Shown here: in pieces, positions 1-11,527 of the stretch
Position numbering within the stretch: the stretch's first letter is position 1
How the letters are laid out: every line of letters starts with the position of its first letter
Origin: Dendrophyllia cribrosa
Taxonomy: Eukaryota; Cnidaria; Anthozoa; Scleractinia; Dendrophylliidae
Assembly (NCBI GenBank): GCA_024195265.1
Contig: JAJLRJ010000013.1
Coordinates: forward strand, 9,151,832-9,215,831
Direction of reading: 5' to 3'
Length of the DNA: 64,000 nt
The notes under the pieces: model-generated
The model's database searches: none
Told to the model about the DNA's origin: nothing
The model's input: only the letters and a program-made list of their open reading frames with translations
Program-made: the position numbers and the translations under genes

Positions 1-511
1 TTGGACAGGCAGCTGAACAGCGAACCACCTACCGTATGCTGTAGCTTTGAGTTGTAACACAGGCAGCCCAAGCTCACTATCAGATAACCGGGACGTGACC
101 CTTGCTTTATGAGCGATATTATGTTACAAAGAGTCAATTTATAAAGGTTTGTATGGGAACGCAACGGTTTTGTTTTAAAACTTAAACATTCAAATGTTTT
201 GTGAATAAAATTGACTTACCCCGTTGCTGTGTTGTATTCTTTGTTATTTGCCTGCTTCTCGAGGCGATTTCAGCGAGTTATCGTTATTTGGGAGTTCCAC
301 TGCTTAGAAAAAGACAAGGCAGAACACTGATTTCCGGAGTGCCCACCGCACGAAGCGAATAAATCCACCGACATTAATCCTGATGCCACAATTCCTCCAT
401 AGAATCAAAGCAGATATGCTAAAGTTCCCTGTCAGTTCACTCGCGACGCAATTCCATCAAAAATACGTTCCCTGCGAAACATTTGTTTCGAGTCAGTTTC
501 TCTACGTAATA

Positions 512-1114
512 TTCGAAATAGTCGCGTAAAGAGTCGCGTGGACACATTCACCGCTCGCGTGGTATGTCGGTTGAAAAGATCTAGCCTGACGGGGGTAGTC
601 AACAGCCAGTTGTCGACAAGCAAACCAAAATGCTCCCCGAGTCGAGTCCCCTCGTGAGTATTATTGTCAAGGCCAAACAACTCAATTTAAAATTGATTTT
701 GTACGTGATCCAAAGCTGCTGTTTTCAGTTCCGTGAATAAGATTTGTGTCGATCGACCTGAAAAGAAACTTACCACGCCTTCCATTTCAGTGACGAAGTC
801 GTCGCTTTGAAATCGAGATTACACTTCTAGACAGTTTCAAGTTCTTCTGCTTCTTCGGCAACTGACTTCACTGTGTACAAGTACGTTGTTTTTGAAATAA
901 TTGTAAGCACGACTTGATTTGATTTGGTTGGTCGATTGAAACAATGCGCCTTTCTGGCATTAACAATAACACTCATTAGGGGACCCGGGAGCATTTTGGT
1001 TTGCTTGTCGACAACTGGCTGCTGGCTACCCCCGTCGGGCTAGATTTTTTCACCCGACATACCACGCAAACGGTGAATGTGTCCACGCGACTCTTTACGT
1101 GACTATTTCGAATA
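512..1114. repeat. Inner inverted repeat inside the composite element
   Basis: Bases about 512-670 match the reverse complement of about 960-1114, including a shared GCATTTTGGTTTGCTTGTCG block. Arms of ~155 bp flank ~290 bp of unrelated sequence. It abuts the inner edge of the outer left arm, so the structure is one inverted repeat nested in another. Confidence 0.75.
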
Positions 1115-1192
1115 ATATTTAACAATTAGACCCGTAGCCCGAAAGGGCTACGGGTCAATAGCCCATGAGGCGAAGCCGAATGGGCTATTGAC

Positions 1193-1224
<32 letters not shown>

Positions 1225-1226
<2 letters not shown>

Positions 1227-1373
1227 TAGTATCACCCAACTAGTCAGACAGAAAAAGGCAATAATAAAAAAAAGCAATTGCAAGTTGAAGAAATATTTAT
1301 TTGGGAGTAAAACGAAAAATAAAACCGGCGAATTTCGCTACTCGATGACTATTACTATTAGACCCCTAGTAGC

Positions 1374-1411
<38 letters not shown>

Positions 1412-1427
1412 GTTGGGTGATACTAAA
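1225..1427. mobile_element. ~200-bp MITE with TTTAGTATCACCCAACTAGT ends
   Basis: A ~20-bp terminal inverted repeat at 1225-1244 is mirrored at 1408-1427. The interior is short and non-coding. Just upstream, about 1128-1220, are two palindromic blocks that read as TAGCCC...GGGCTA hairpins. Size and structure fit a miniature inverted-repeat element; the superfamily is not recognised. Confidence 0.7.
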
Positions 1428-1468
1428 TATAGATAGGCTGAGCCTATAAGAACAGCGTAGCGCTTTGA

Positions 1469-1750
1469 ACAAGCTTATAAACTAAGGTGAAACTTAACTA
1501 AGGTGAAAGGTCGGAAACACAAGAATTAAGATTGACGACCGGGCTATTTTTCAATTTTAGCAATTCTCAAAAACAGTAAGGTTATTACCCGACCGTCTGC
1601 AGAGTATATTTAGACCGTACAAAAGTTCACAAAAACAACTTTTTCTCTGTCTAGAATAACTATTACGACTATTTTCCGAATAAAATACAGTTCTTGCTTG
1701 TCAAAAAATGCCCGAGAAACTGATTTGGAAATCAAAAATACACAAACATA
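1469..1750 (+). repeat. Dispersed repeat, copy 1 (second copy at 46129)
   Basis: About 280 bp here match 46129-46411 in the same orientation with scattered differences, beginning with a repeated ACTAAGGTGAAACTTA unit and ending near ACTGATTTGGAAATCAAAA. No coding potential is seen. Presence both inside the composite element and as a free copy 44 kb away shows it is a dispersed family. Confidence 0.75.
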
Positions 1751-2464
1751 TTTGCATAAGGCGACGCGAGTATAAAATCTAAGTCTTGTTTTGTTTACAT
1801 AAAATCGCTTTTCAATCTATGTAATGAATGAACAAACACTTAAAAATGGACAACACAATCTTCTTTCGAAAAATTTTATTGAAATCTCCATTAGTTTATG
1901 TTTAAAAGCAAAACGCGTACATTTATAGCGCATCGAGGCAGAGCCGTGTCTTCGATGAAATTCAGGAAATTAATACAACCGAATTAAGCTACACGTTTAT
2001 AAACAATTCTCCAAAACTAACGAAAACACAAATAAAAAGTCAATCACAGATTGATATCAAGATAAATTCCCATCGAAAAATGTAATTTGTTTTACCTTTA
2101 GGTCCCTCGCTTGCTTGAAAATTCTTTAAATCTCCGCGTTGGTTCTGAAATCCGTAATAAAAACAAACATCTCCCGCATTGATATAAACGTATGAAGGTC
2201 CTCGAAGCAAGATTTTATCCCTTAAAGGTCTTCTTTTTCCACTAAAGCGGCTTCTGAGTATCCCTTATTTAGTATCCCAGTCTTGAGTAGCAAACCGCGA
2301 AAAAATGCAGGGAAATAACGACTTTACTGCTCCACTAAACCCCGCGAAAGATCCAACTTTTAAAGTGTTTACCGAGCTGACGGCTGTGTAGCCGCGCGTG
2401 TGGCGTCATACGCGCAAGTTTTGCGACGTCATACGCGCCCGCGAATTAGCCCTGCCCAACGGAC

Positions 2465-2679
2465 GGGAATAAGTTCGTGTTCCAGTATCCTGTATGATGC
2501 CTAGTGATGTTGGATGATGTCTAGTTCCATGAGATGATTTCTAGGGAAGTTGATTAGGTCTAGCAACGTGCGATGATGTGTAGTGATGTTCCATGACGGG
2601 TGGTTAGGATTGGTGGTGGTTTAGGGGACAACATTGTTATTGATTTTCAATTTGGTGTACTGGAACACGAACTTATTAA
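2465..2679. mobile_element. ~215-bp MITE, copy 1, with 20-bp TIR and 9-bp flanking duplication
   Basis: Ends are AATAAGTTCGTGTTCCAGTA (from 2468) and its exact reverse complement ending at 2677. CCAACGGAC stands on both sides (2456-2464 and 2680-2688), a likely target-site duplication. A copy at 9776-9988 differs by about one base over the shared body. The interior has degenerate GATGATGTCTAG/GATGTTCCA units and no reading frame. The long duplication points towards an hAT-like element, but the ends do not show a clear hAT signature. Confidence 0.85.
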
Positions 2680-3393
2680 CCAACGGACACACATGTCACG
2701 GAGGCACGCCCGCGAAACATTCCGCTAGCAATGACCATGAAAAATGACGGGCACAGGTTCTATGAGTATGGGGCTGCGCAGCCGGGCCTTCGGCCCGGCG
2801 AGTGCTCCGCTATTACGTAGAGAAACTGACTCGAAACAAATGTTTCGCAGGGAACGTATTTTTGATGGAATTGCGTCGCGAGTGAACTGACAGGGAACTT
2901 TAGCATATCTGCTTTGATTCTATGGAGGAATTGTGGCATCAGGGTAATGTCGGTGGATTTATTCGCTTCGTGCGGTGGGCACTCCGGAAATCAGTGTTCT
3001 GCCTTGTCTTTTTCTTAGCAGTGGAACACCCAACCTTTATTCAAACCTTTATTCAAAATTTCATAGTCCTGCAAGGGGCGACCATTACGCAATAACGATA
3101 ACTCGCCGAAATCGCGTTAAATCGCCTCGAGGAGCAGGCAAATAACAAAGAATACAACACAGCAACGGGGTAAGTCAATTTTATTCACAAAACATTTGAA
3201 TTTTTAAGTTTTAAAACAAAACCGTTGCATTCCCATACAAACCTTTATAAATTGAATCTTTGTAACACAATACCGCTCATAAAGTAGGGGTCACGTCCCG
3301 GTTATCTGATAGTGAGGTTGGGCCGCCTGTGGTTGTAATAGCCGACTTGTGGCATTTATTAGTTAGAGAATACATAAACAAAATGTTAAGTAA

Positions 3394-3536
3394 TATATCA
3401 AACACGAGGAACAGTGTTTCATCAGATTTCCAAACACCGCGAAGTGGGTGAGAAAAACGAGGCGCAGCCGAGTTTTTTTCACCCACTTCAAGGTGTTTGG
3501 AAATCTGATGAAACACTGATTCGAGTGTTTGATATA
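3394..3536. repeat. Foldback hairpin (~143 bp)
   Basis: TATATCAAACACGAG at the left is mirrored by the GAGTGTTTGATATA end on the right, with arms of about 60 bp around a GAGGCGCAGCCGAG centre. It lies just outside the composite element. It is non-coding and probably a small foldback element. Confidence 0.7.
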
Positions 3537-5309
3537 GCTTCTCAAACTGATCGTTAAATGCGGAGAAAACGACGGAATAAAATCGCCAAAATCTATGCAA
3601 ATTAAGAAACGATTTCAAAACCTCCTTCACGGTAGTGATTTCCTTTGTGTTCTCGTCATGAATTATTAATGAATTTGAGAAGAAAATATGAAACCCCTTG
3701 TTGCTATTTTTGTATATACCAGTGCCCAACGTGAAATACTGGACAGAAACTTGCCTAAGATCCGCGAAAATTTGTTCCCAACAGTAAAATCTGAAATCCA
3801 AATTCGTTGAAAATTTTTCCCGCGAAACCCACAAAATCGTCAATCCGCGAAATTAAACTCCCGCGAAAATTTCGTGACACACGGTAGGCCGTTTACGGTA
3901 ATAGCTAAATGTCGCGATTCGAAATGAGATGTTCAGTTTTGTAACAAGGTAAATGGTATTTCCGGAGCATTGGTTTGTTTGACGCAATTATCAAGACTGA
4001 GTCAAGACCGATGTAAAGGAAAATTGATGTGCGTGACGTGGACGCAATGAATGACCGGATCCAGGAGCCTATTACCCTGCTGGATCACGTGCATCAAGGA
4101 TAATTGTGCCAGATTTGGTTGTTTTACGCGATTTGTCACGATTTTGTCGTTAAGCGACAGGACTAATAGAATTTGACTTCGACTTAATCTCCACTCACTG
4201 ACCAGTGCTGGAAATATTTTTTCTTACTTAAAAAGGGCATGCCCCTTTCAAACGTCCATTTTAATCGGACAATTTACAAAACTGGCCGGACATCCGCCAT
4301 TTTGGATTTTACCTGAGACACAATCCGTTATTATACATGACGTCCTGTAAGCTCGTTTTACGGTTTGCATACGTTATAGGGCGATTTCAATTAACATTAC
4401 CTTTTCTGAATTTTCTCGAATCGAGAGAGCCGTTTACTGCAAAATAAACGGTGCAAACAGCATTAATTAACGTTTTGGGAATCAAATGTTATGGCATAAC
4501 AAGTCACTCACTATCGAGACAACAGGTTTAAAGTTATGTTTGTGTTCGGACACCGTGTCCAAGTATAAGCTAACATTAGTCAGACATTTTAGGATTTTGG
4601 TCGAGCAATGTCCGATTGATGACCGACTTTACTTCCAGCACTTCACTCAGTCCTAATAATAAATTTATAAAAAATTCAGTCACTCTCTAACTATAACAAT
4701 ATTGTAAGATGACATCTGTAACACGTGTCATGGGTGATCAGTTTCAATGTATAAAAAAGTTGTTCCATCTTTGCATATATTAATACCGAAGTCATGATAG
4801 TTTTGCGATCACGAAAGTGTTAAAATCGCTTGCGCGGTCACGCTACTTTAGCTTTGTGAAAATCAGTATTTTGATCCTTTCCGCTAAAAGATCAAAATAG
4901 AACTAAAGGTTAGTAAAATTTATATTGCAAAATAAACTGCATGATCAGGCAAACAAACTGCATAAGATGAAAGTTTTGCTCAAGAATTTTTAGTCTGTGC
5001 ATTTGAATGATCACACTTTGATTTCTATGGCAGAAGCTTACGAGTTAGAACCATTTTAAATGCGCAAAGCGTTGATTCGTAGAGTCAAACTTAACCTCCA
5101 AGTTCGATCCTAAATCAACATCACAAAGACAACACGAAAACAATTTTACTTCAAATATGCATATGGAGGTATTTTTCATAGTTATAATTATCCACCGAAC
5201 CGAAACAAAATGATCATGCGACGACGGCGGGGGAGCGAGGGAGGTTTGGCAACGCTTTTGTTTACAGCTATTGATCTCATTTTGCTGTAAGTTGTCTCGT
5301 GTTTGTGGC
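3537..5309. other. Intergenic sequence, upstream region of the Tctex1 gene
   Basis: No gene is recognised. Between about 3760 and 3880 several CCGCGAAAATTT-like motifs recur at irregular spacing; the opposite orientation of the same theme (TTTTTGCGGAAA) recurs at 6525-6870 on the far side of the gene. A pyrimidine-rich stretch ending TTTACAG at ~5261-5267 could be a splice acceptor feeding a 5-prime untranslated part of the dynein light chain exon. No convincing core promoter was seen. Confidence 0.4.
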
Positions 5310-5921
5310 ATGGATTTTGAGCCGCGTCCTCGAGTCATGAGCTTCCAATCATCTTCTGATGATGAAGCTGCTAAATCTGTTGTCGGTACTGCAAGGCGGG
5401 GGTCAATCAGTAGCACTGCTTCAGGGAGACGCGTGTCGACCGTAGCTCCGCAAGGTGGCCGAAAGGCTTCCAAAGCAGGAACACCCTACGTCTCTCCTTA
5501 TCGTCTCTGGCGAAAGCTTTCAGATTCCATCCAAAATAAGAAGCTGACCTTTACTGAAGAACAACAAACGGTAGAGAACACGTACCGCACCGAACCTAAG
5601 CGAAAGTTTCCCGAGAGAGAGGTGAGGGAGATAATCAGGAACAGCTTGGAAGACATGCTTGCAAGGCAAACCTACGCCGCGACGGAGTGCGGCTTTTTGA
5701 CCAAGTTGTTGAGCTCAAGGATTATTGAGCAAGTGAAGAGTCTCAATATTGAACGATATAAACTTGTTTGTTTGGTTAACGTGGGTTCAAAGCATGACCA
5801 AGGGATCAAGGTTGCGAGTAGATGTTTGTGGAACGCGGAATACGACACGCATGTTACAGCGACAGTGGAGAATAGAACACTGTTTGCTGTGGCTACAGTG
5901 TACGGAGTTTACTTTGAATAA
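5310..5921 (+). CDS. DYNLT5: Tctex1-domain dynein light chain, DYNLT5-like
   Basis: A 203-residue protein in one uninterrupted exon, if the first in-frame ATG (5310) is used; the frame stays open upstream to 5271 but has no earlier ATG. Residues ~1-85 are a basic, serine-rich tail with an RRGSISS motif. Residues ~88-203 form a Tctex1 domain: VENTY opening, FPEREV helix, RYKLVCLVNVG strand, SRCLWN motif and the C-terminal FAVATVYGVYFE strand. The order and the ending match the DYNLT5/TCTEX1D1 subfamily. Tctex1 proteins are light chains of dynein motors, often of axonemal or ciliary dyneins, and act as dimers. The ortholog choice (DYNLT5 versus DYNLT4) is inference. A polyadenylation signal follows at 6241. 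The single-exon structure is notable. Confidence 0.85.
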   Translation: MDFEPRPRVMSFQSSSDDEAAKSVVGTARRGSISSTASGRRVSTVAPQGGRKASKAGTPYVSPYRLWRKLSDSIQNKKLTFTEEQQTVENTYRTEPKRKFPEREVREIIRNSLEDMLARQTYAATECGFLTKLLSSRIIEQVKSLNIERYKLVCLVNVGSKHDQGIKVASRCLWNAEYDTHVTATVENRTLFAVATVYGVYFE

Positions 5922-6240
5922 CTTGACAGTCTTTACAAGTTTACATGAAGTTTCAGCCTGTTAACCATTGAACAACAAAATAGCCCCACTGGAATTAGAG
6001 CCGTGCTTAAAGCCGGATACTTTATGATCTACTTTGTATACCCAAACGTTACAACCACTTTGTCCGGTATTAGACAATAATATTATGGTCTCGCGACTTG
6101 ATGCGAAGCAATGTCACTAAGGATGACCAATATTCATAGATGCGTTGTCAATGGAGGAAATTTTTTATCAGTATTTTAATTCATCGGCGCTTTTTTTTTT
6201 CGTCGGTGATAAGATAAAATTCAACTGGAGCCTAAACATT

Positions 6241-6246
6241 AATAAA
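6241..6246 (+). promoter_or_regulatory. Polyadenylation signal AATAAA for the Tctex1 gene
   Basis: Canonical AATAAA about 320 bp after the stop codon on the coding strand. A T-rich stretch with GTTG lies 30-40 bp downstream. It is the first canonical hexamer I see after the stop. Confidence 0.5.
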
Positions 6247-6249
6247 TAG

Positions 6250-7284
6250 AAACAAAAGAATATTTTTTCGGGACAGTTGTTTCTCTTCGACTTCTTCGTA
6301 AAAGTTATCGTTAGAAACACGCACTTAGAAACTATTTTTTATCATTTTATCATTGCAGCTTACGTTAGTTACGCGCCTTACGCAGGCAACCGTGAACAGA
6401 TATAAGTTACAAATAAACGACTTTAGAAGTAAAACAAAGTCATCCGTTATTTTTAGACAACACAGATGTGACAGATGTAAACGTTTTACATATAAAACGT
6501 TAAAATATTTCTCGTGTCTCGAATTTTGCGGTTTTCTCTCGAGGTCTATTCAACAATACCGTGTGGCATTAAATTTTTGCGAAAGTTTAATTTTGTGGAC
6601 GGGTGATTTTTTTTGTATTTTGCGGAAACTTATTTTTGTGATTGGGAAAGATTGGTTTTCTTGCTAGGAATTAATATTTGCGATTTGCAGGAAGTCCCGT
6701 TCAATGGAGTGCCTTTAGAAAATCCTTTTATTTCTAAAGTCATCGTTTTGTTTCTGAACGAAAAAAACGTTTTAGGTCGCATTAATTAAGGAAAAGGTGA
6801 TCTTTGCATATAATTCTGGAGTAAATTTCTGCGGAGAAAATTTTTGCGGGAATTTATTTTTTACAAATGGTGAAAAAAAAACGCAAAACTTCATTCTTGA
6901 ATTTGTTCTACGCGACGAATTAACAGTCGACGAAGTTCACTGCATGGAAATTATAACTGTCTAAAGGCAACGAAAATTAAACGATAATTCAAGGTGACTC
7001 TAGCCTCTTCCCGCTATTTTAAAGTTTGGCAAAAAGTTGCATCTTTACATGCTTATTACAATTCGATAATAAAAAAATTAGGGTCACCGAGCTTGATTTT
7101 TAGTTATAAGCACTTAAAGCTAAAACTAAGGGTGTCGTTAACAGATTGTGCTGTTATCATGCAATTAAATGACTAGACATTTGTTTGATACCATTATTGG
7201 AGCATCAGCTGATAAAGAATTGCAGTATTGATCCATCAAAGTATAGTGATGGAAAATGCTGGGAACTATTGTGAGTCACCTCAA
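6250..7284. other. Intergenic, repeat-like AT-rich sequence
   Basis: No gene recognised. From about 6525 to 6870 the plus strand repeats variants of TTTTTGCGGAAA at roughly 30-bp intervals, echoing the reverse-orientation motifs at 3760-3880. Short open frames here (for example 6353-6667) show no domain or bias that would support a gene. Confidence 0.4.
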
Positions 7285-7743
7285 GTAACAATGCGTGTAA
7301 GAACTAGGCAATGCTCTATTGTTCCGCGGCATTTCGCTTTCCCCACATAAGATTGTTTAGGTGTTTCTTACTGAGAATACATCAACCTATGGATAACATG
7401 TTTTTTAAATAAAATGTAGTGGAACTTTATTTTAAAGTGATGTTTCTTTTGTGCTACAAGATTTCATCCAATCGTGAAACTCCAAAACAATGGCCAAGAA
7501 AGGCTTCTAATTTTACATGTTTCCCACATATAATTTTGGTTGCATTAAAACTCAGAATAGTTTTCACTAAAATTAAAAGGGAATCAATTAGTAAACTAGA
7601 GAGAAAAAAAAATGCACTACCTGGTTAAGTTATGGTAGATTTTCACGTTTTAGCCAATGAGGTGGACGGTTTCAACAATATCACAATTAACACCTTTCTA
7701 CATTCCTTGCCGTTAGGTTGCCTATTTCTTATTAGGACCGTTA
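7285..7743. mobile_element. ~450-bp MITE, copy 1 (second copy at 30038)
   Basis: Ends GTAACAATGCGTGTAAGAAC and a diverged mirror near 7725-7743 define inverted termini. The body matches 30038-30486 along its whole length with point changes and small indels. There is no reading frame common to both copies. It is a non-autonomous DNA element; the copy in the ADAMTS intron has better preserved ends. Confidence 0.75.
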
Positions 7744-8452
7744 CTTAATAACAATGATTTTTTTATGACGTGATGATGAAAATACTGTACACTATACATT
7801 TTAATAAATTTTACTACATTGTAGATTAAAGATATCTCTCCAACACGAACTCTTCAGGTACTTCATTTAACATTAGATACGGCTGTTGTTGTGTTGGTTG
7901 TGAAAGATAAGTAATTATAATAATTTGAACATATTTGAACAGGATTTCGACATCAGTTAAAAAACTGCCATCATTGTAGGTCCTCTATGAAATTAAAAAT
8001 ATATAAAACAGCAATAAATTACACTTTGTGCAAATTGTTATTCAAATTAATGGCAATGAGATGGGAGGGTCGTTTCGTATTCGAGAGCTCATAGCCAATC
8101 TTTATACCTTCATAAAAAACCTTTATAAAAAAAACCTGCGTCTTCTTCCATTAGGGGCTACATCATCAGATTGCAGTATCGCTTTGAAAATAAGCCAGAA
8201 GAAATGGTCCATTAATTGTAGTATCAGTCACCATATTACACTGATACAGATGTGATGTGATGTGATTTCTGCGGCGGATGACTAGGATGGAAATAGATCG
8301 CACTTTGAAAGGTTTAGGCTAAAGTTTTAAAGTTGCTTCCCCGTGTCTTTAAAAAATCGATAAAAAAATTTGTTGTAGTTAGTTCTCCCTTTAAGAATTC
8401 GCTTTATATCATCTCTTTTAGGTCAAACAAACATTTTTGCATGATTGAAGCC
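7744..8452. other. Intergenic sequence
   Basis: AT-rich and non-coding by eye. A short tandem TGATG track occurs near 8250-8262. No gene, RNA or clear element recognised. Confidence 0.4.
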
Positions 8453-8608
8453 TATATGGGTGCGTTCGATTGGGAAATCCGGATTTCGGATTTCCATTGT
8501 TCATGGAAATCCATCGCGGAGAAGGATTTCGGTAATTGGAAATCCGTTTTCGGATTTTGAGTTTTTTTGTCGAAATCCGGATTTCCCAATCGAACGCACC
8601 CATATATA
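8453..8608. mobile_element. 156-bp MITE with TATGGGTGCGTTCGATTGGG ends
   Basis: The left end at 8453 and its reverse complement ending at 8608 pair over more than 30 bp, including GAAATCCGGATTTC blocks. The interior repeats further GGAAATCC/GGATTTCC palindromes, so the whole element can fold into a long hairpin. Open frames on both strands here are palindrome artefacts. Confidence 0.8.
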
Positions 8609-9583
8609 TACACTTATCAGTAATTTTGGCAGACTGAGTTTTGACCACAGACGGTGGTGACATAAGCCCCATTCACACCAACGGTTTAACATGTTTAAAT
8701 GTTGTTTAGTTTATTTAACTACATTTTTAGTTTCTATCTTGAACGTTTTTAAATATATATGACTCAAACTACCTGGAATGGTAATAAAAGTCAGTAAAGT
8801 TTCTTTTCGTAAAGATTTCACGCGAAATATAACGGGAGGTTAGGAGATATTTTTCTAAACCTGTTTTAAACTAAACAACATATAAACATGTTTAAGCATT
8901 GATGTGAACGGGTTAGTCTTTTTAATATAACAAAAACATATAACGAATGTAGAAACTATAGAGGCCTAGAATCAGTGGTACCCAACAAGTAATCAAATGT
9001 TTAGGAAAACGCTTGCAATGGCGTTGTGCTGTTTTTTTTTTTTCATGCTCCCTTTTAATGTAGTGCATTTTAAGGAAACTGTGTGAAAGCTAATGATTCA
9101 GTTTGAGCTGTTCGGTTCATTTAGTTGAATATCTCAACGGCAGGAAATTTTAGGGAAAGAAGTGCTATCCCCGAATTTGCTTCAATCCATGTTTCCAAAA
9201 ACCCTAGCTGACCTAAATGTTACGTACCCAAAACTACGTTTTTATCCCCCTGAAAACAAAAGGCGTTGAAGTTTCCGATTTTGCGAAAGTTTGAGGCGTC
9301 AATTTACGTATTAAGAAAACTCTAGTTTTTAAGGTAGCTGAACACAGTTTGCACGCGCTCTTCAATTTCAGCTGCTAACGTGAGTCAGCACGTGCAGAGT
9401 TTTGAGAAAAACAAACGTGGCGCCTATTCAGCGATCATTTTATTTTGCTCAGCGTGGATCACGAAAGTGTTGTTTTTAGTCTTAAAATCAAAAAAATTGT
9501 TGTTCGTAAAAATGTTTGTTGAATCAATAGATAATTTATAGAACCATTGAAGAAATACACTGCCTTTTTGGTCGTTTTTGTCT
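8609..9583. other. Intergenic sequence
   Basis: Inverted themes are visible at about 8675-8740 and 8860-8915 (AACATGTTTAAA... and ...TTTAAACTAAACAACATATAAACATGTTT, with 'CATTCACACCAACGG' mirrored by 'GATGTGAACGGGTT'), which suggests a ~245-bp MITE spanning roughly 8670-8915. The remainder shows no gene. Confidence 0.45.
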
Positions 9584-9584
9584 T

Positions 9585-9655
9585 TGGATCCATTCTCGTC
9601 CCCAGAGCCTTCGTTTCGTTTGGTCAGCGGAAAAAACGAAGGCTCTGGGACCAAA
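9585..9655. repeat. Short foldback with ATTCTCGTCCCCAGAGCC end
   Basis: CCCAGAGCCTTCGTTT pairs with AAACGAAGGCTCTGGG about 45 bp later. The outer sequence is shared with the ends of the element at 9989-11001, so this is a separate, very short member of that family or a nested terminal fragment. Confidence 0.6.
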
Positions 9656-9775
9656 GCCTTCCGGATGTCGTAAAATCCACGACATCCGTTAGCGCATGCC
9701 TTATGCATTAATGTACTATTGCGCTTGCTCAGTACCAGAAACCGGAAATAATAAAACCTTTCGTGCGTGCATTCT

Positions 9776-9988
9776 GGGAATAAGTTCGTGTTCCAGTATC
9801 CTGTATGATGCCTAGTGATGTTGGATGATGTCTAGTTCCATTAGATGATTTCTAGGGAAGTTGATTAGGTCTAGCAACGTGCGATGATGTGTAGTGATGT
9901 TCCATGACGGGTGGTTAGGATTGGTGGTGGTTTAGGGGACAACATTGTTATTGATTTTCAATTTGGTGTACTGGAACACGAACTTATC
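9776..9988. mobile_element. ~213-bp MITE, copy 2, flanked by TGCATTCT on both sides
   Basis: Nearly identical to 2465-2679, including the 20-bp terminal inverted repeat. TGCATTCT occurs at 9768-9775 and again at 9989-9996, an 8-bp target duplication. The target is the tip of the neighbouring CATTCTCGTCCCC-ended element, so this insertion is the younger of the two. Near-identity of the copies implies recent mobility. Confidence 0.85.
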
Positions 9989-11001
9989 TGCATTCTCGTC
10001 CCCAGAGCTCTCGTTTCGTTTGGTTGAGCTCTGGAGACGAGAATGTGTGTGTGGAAATGGCGTTCGAAAGGACTGTACAACTACAGGAAACAACGCGCTA
10101 AAAAGGAAAGAAGAAAAGCTTTACGTGCTGCTGTTATGTAAGAAGAAATATTGTCTTTGTATTTTGCCTACTGGTTTTAGAAAATCCTCGATAAGTCAAC
10201 CGATTTCTTTCGTTTGGGAGCTGTGTATTTATCATGTTTCGCCACTGAACGTTATCATATCCCACCAAATCAGTTGATGGGACAGCTGAGTTTGTTGATG
10301 AACACGCTGTGGTCATTGATTAGGCTTATTTCATCGAACAGTGGTAAGAAATATCGAGGAATTTTTGTTTTGCATTCGTTTCTTGTTATTTTAATTGGGC
10401 TTCAAGTGACCTTCGTTTCCCTAGATTTGTATTTCAAGTTGTACCTAATAAAGAAAATATAACTTGCCTAATACGAGAGTGCTGATAGCGGCGTTGTTGT
10501 ATTGTTGTTATTTAAAATGGGTAACCTAGTGGTAATATTTCTTTTCACCCTTGGGCTTTCTTCGAGATTTCTGCCTCTCTTTACTCGTCCCTGTAGCAAG
10601 CAACATACTTCTTTAATATTCGTGGCCGCTTATAGCTTCGTCTTCCAAGACACATACTGATTATATTCGGAAACGAATCGCTCATATTTAGCGACAATCA
10701 GATCCCGTTATACTTTGAAATTTAGCAGCCGTATCTTTACCTGCTAAACCAAACAAAACTGGGTGACATTGGTCGTTGAATGCGTTGAAATTAAAACATT
10801 GGTTTTGTTGATGTAGTCGTCATAGTCAACATTTGAAATTCAACCGGAAGTAAAACCTTATGCGTAGAAGGGTAAAATTTTTTGCCTTGTTGCGCATTCA
10901 TTTTTAAACGGCCAATCAAAAAATTCAAATTTATTTCCGTTACCAGAGCTACACGAGACGCAATTTAAAAAAAACCGTGGAGCTCTGGGGACGAGAATGC
11001 T
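9989..11001. mobile_element. ~1-kb element with CATTCTCGTCCCCAGAGCTC inverted ends
   Basis: The left end at ~9991 is matched by GAGCTCTGGGGACGAGAATG at ~10979-10999. A complete small hairpin with the same arms also sits at the left end (about 9991-10046), so the left terminus looks doubled. No transposase frame is seen inside; short open frames at 9945-10462 run across element boundaries. Probably a non-autonomous DNA element. Confidence 0.65.
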
Positions 11002-11491
11002 TTGGATCGAGAACCCAGTCAAATGCAACGCATGCGCAGTTGACCAAAAAATTGTGACTGGATGTTTTAGCGACTTTCCTCGGAAACGTGCTGATTTCTA
11101 CGGAACCACTCGTTAATATAGAATTTCACGAAATTTGGCACAATAATAGTTCCGAATATGCCGAACTCACCTGCCATCAAAAATTTGAAATCTAAGAAAG
11201 GAGATTTTTACAAAACGCAAACATATTAAACCACAAATTACGGAAGATCCCTCTGTCAAAATTACATGAGACCAGTATTAACACGCGAATATTTTTACGA
11301 GTTTACTGGAGACAAATGATGGACAAAATCTAACGACTAGATTTTCTGAAAATAAACGAAACCAAATATTGCAGGCTGATTTACAATCCACTGTGTTGCC
11401 ATGGCAACACCCTAAAAGCTCATCAAAAACATCAATACATTTGAAAACTGATCACTGAAAACCGCCAAGGCGAGTGGGCTCCCTGGTTAAA

Positions 11492-11527
<36 letters not shown>

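Larger units (their letters stand above)
51..3340. mobile_element. Composite element with long (~0.5 kb) terminal inverted repeats
   Basis: The left arm (about 51-513) reappears as its reverse complement at about 2816-3340, with small substitutions and short indels. Both arms share a stretch around a GATAACCGGGACGTGACCC-type sequence (left ~82-104, right ~3290-3312). No transposase frame is visible inside; the interior is a patchwork of smaller repeats listed separately. The window starts close to the left end, so the outer boundary and any target duplication cannot be fixed. It could be a foldback DNA transposon or two opposed copies of one shorter repeat. Confidence 0.75.

Noticed and set aside
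3277..3843. 188-codon minus-strand frame
   Set aside because: It runs across the end of the long inverted repeat and the 3394-3536 hairpin; no domain or codon bias, and the sequence is explained by repeats.
5045..5473. 142-codon minus-strand frame
   Set aside because: Antisense shadow of the Tctex1 gene.
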